Part shown: in pieces, positions 63,745-64,000 of the stretch
Numbering within the stretch: the first letter of the stretch is position 1
Layout: each line of letters begins with the position of its first letter
NCBI GenBank assembly: GCA_016865035.1
Contig: CP018227.1
Location: forward strand, 1,954,001-2,018,000
Source of the DNA: Kordiimonadales bacterium IMCC3096
Lineage (GTDB): Bacteria; Pseudomonadota; Alphaproteobacteria; Minwuiales; Minwuiaceae
Reading direction: 5' to 3'
DNA: 64,000 nt
Notes under the pieces: model-generated
Told to the model about the DNA's origin: nothing
The model's input: only the letters and a program-made list of their open reading frames with translations
Database searches by the model: none
Made by a program: the position numbers and the translations under genes

Positions 63745-64000
63745 TCAGTTCACCGGCGCGTGGCTGGCGTCGAACTGGGGCACCGGGCCGTCGGGCGAAT
63801 GCTTCTTCTCCAGGCTGGCCCAGTTCACTTCCGACTGCTTGAGGTTGCCCTGAATGTCGGCCTCCCAGAAACCGACCACGGTGGGGGTGATGTTGAGGTA
63901 GAGCTTGCCGTCGACAATGCGCCAGAGCTCCGGGTTCGCCGGCACCTTGCCGCCCTGGGCGATGCCATAGGCGCAGTGACCATCGTAGGCGGGTGCATAT
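63745..64000 (-). CDS. YHS domain-containing protein, 5' end beyond window
   Basis: The frame runs open to the window edge, so the gene start is outside. The visible 84 residues begin YAPAYDGHCAYGIAQGGKVPANPELWRIV and continue DGKLYLNITPTVVGFW, the pattern of YHS-domain proteins (small metal-associated modules). The internal GTG near 63945 is not the start. It precedes the bufferin operon on the same strand, separated by the 199-nt region upstream of bufA; a metal-related function is plausible. Confidence 0.85.
   Translation of the reverse strand, partial: YAPAYDGHCAYGIAQGGKVPANPELWRIVDGKLYLNITPTVVGFWEADIQGNLKQSEVNWASLEKKHSPDGPVPQFDASHAPVN

Overview
The window is GC-rich chromosomal DNA with dense, short-spaced genes, many GGGGAGG-type ribosome binding sites and several ATGA stop/start overlaps. 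The gene set points to an alphaproteobacterium, most plausibly in or near Rhodospirillales: CarD-type regulator, FdxA ferredoxin, the large TIGR02302 (DUF4175) protein beside an argH-lptM-lysA operon, monomeric NADP-isocitrate dehydrogenase, an Anbu proteasome-like operon and a bufferin cluster. The taxonomic placement is inference. I see no prophage, transposase or CRISPR array.

Layout. (1) 42-4889, minus: an Anbu operon (circularly permuted ATP-grasp, alpha-E protein, Anbu peptidase) followed by a MoeB/ThiF-type E1-like enzyme that overlaps Anbu by 4 nt, then an enoyl-CoA hydratase; the transglutaminase gene usually found in such operons is absent. (2) 5107-10568: a tRNA(CAT) with its promoter, a Bax-like glucosaminidase, monomeric Icd and an M81 (MlrC-like) peptidase. 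(3) 10739-20554: a catabolic block of PhyH dioxygenase, nitronate monooxygenase, TetR regulator, amidase, a three-gene TRAP transporter, thiolase and SDR. A perfect palindrome between amidase and TRAP genes looks like the TetR operator. (4) 20599-27981: SDR, an unrecognised lipoprotein, a MatB-like acyl-CoA ligase overlapping an amidase, then HxlR regulator and MATE pump divergent around two tandem operator-like palindromes. (5) 28011-33345: CarD, FdxA, TerB-like protein, DUF3035 lipoprotein, LspA, CaiB-type CoA-transferase and a quinone oxidoreductase. (6) 33555-44543: polar amino acid ABC transporter without a local ATPase, acyl-CoA dehydrogenase, second quinone oxidoreductase, VOC protein, TIGR02302, lysA, a tiny lptM missed by ordinary ORF length cut-offs, and argH. 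(7) 44542-55692: TlpA (its start codon overlaps that of divergent argH), D-2-hydroxyacid dehydrogenase, GshB, a FadB-like trifunctional-type enzyme, MFS transporter, zinc-binding peptidase, acyl-CoA dehydrogenase, enoyl-CoA hydratase and VOC protein. Three copies of a roughly 80-nt near-perfect palindromic repeat are scattered here. (8) 55828-60950: a Tat-exported two-subunit molybdenum hydroxylase (IorAB type) divergent from soxXYZ, then an LLM oxidoreductase. (9) 61047-64000: a bufferin (metal-binding RiPP) operon of BufA, BufB, BufC and DoxX, with a YHS-domain gene running off the edge.

Together the genes describe a metabolically versatile heterotroph: much fatty-acyl-CoA and organic-acid catabolism, uptake by TRAP and ABC systems, partial thiosulfate oxidation machinery and envelope metal defence. 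Start codons were chosen from Shine-Dalgarno spacing and family N-termini and are noted where they differ from the longest possible frame.
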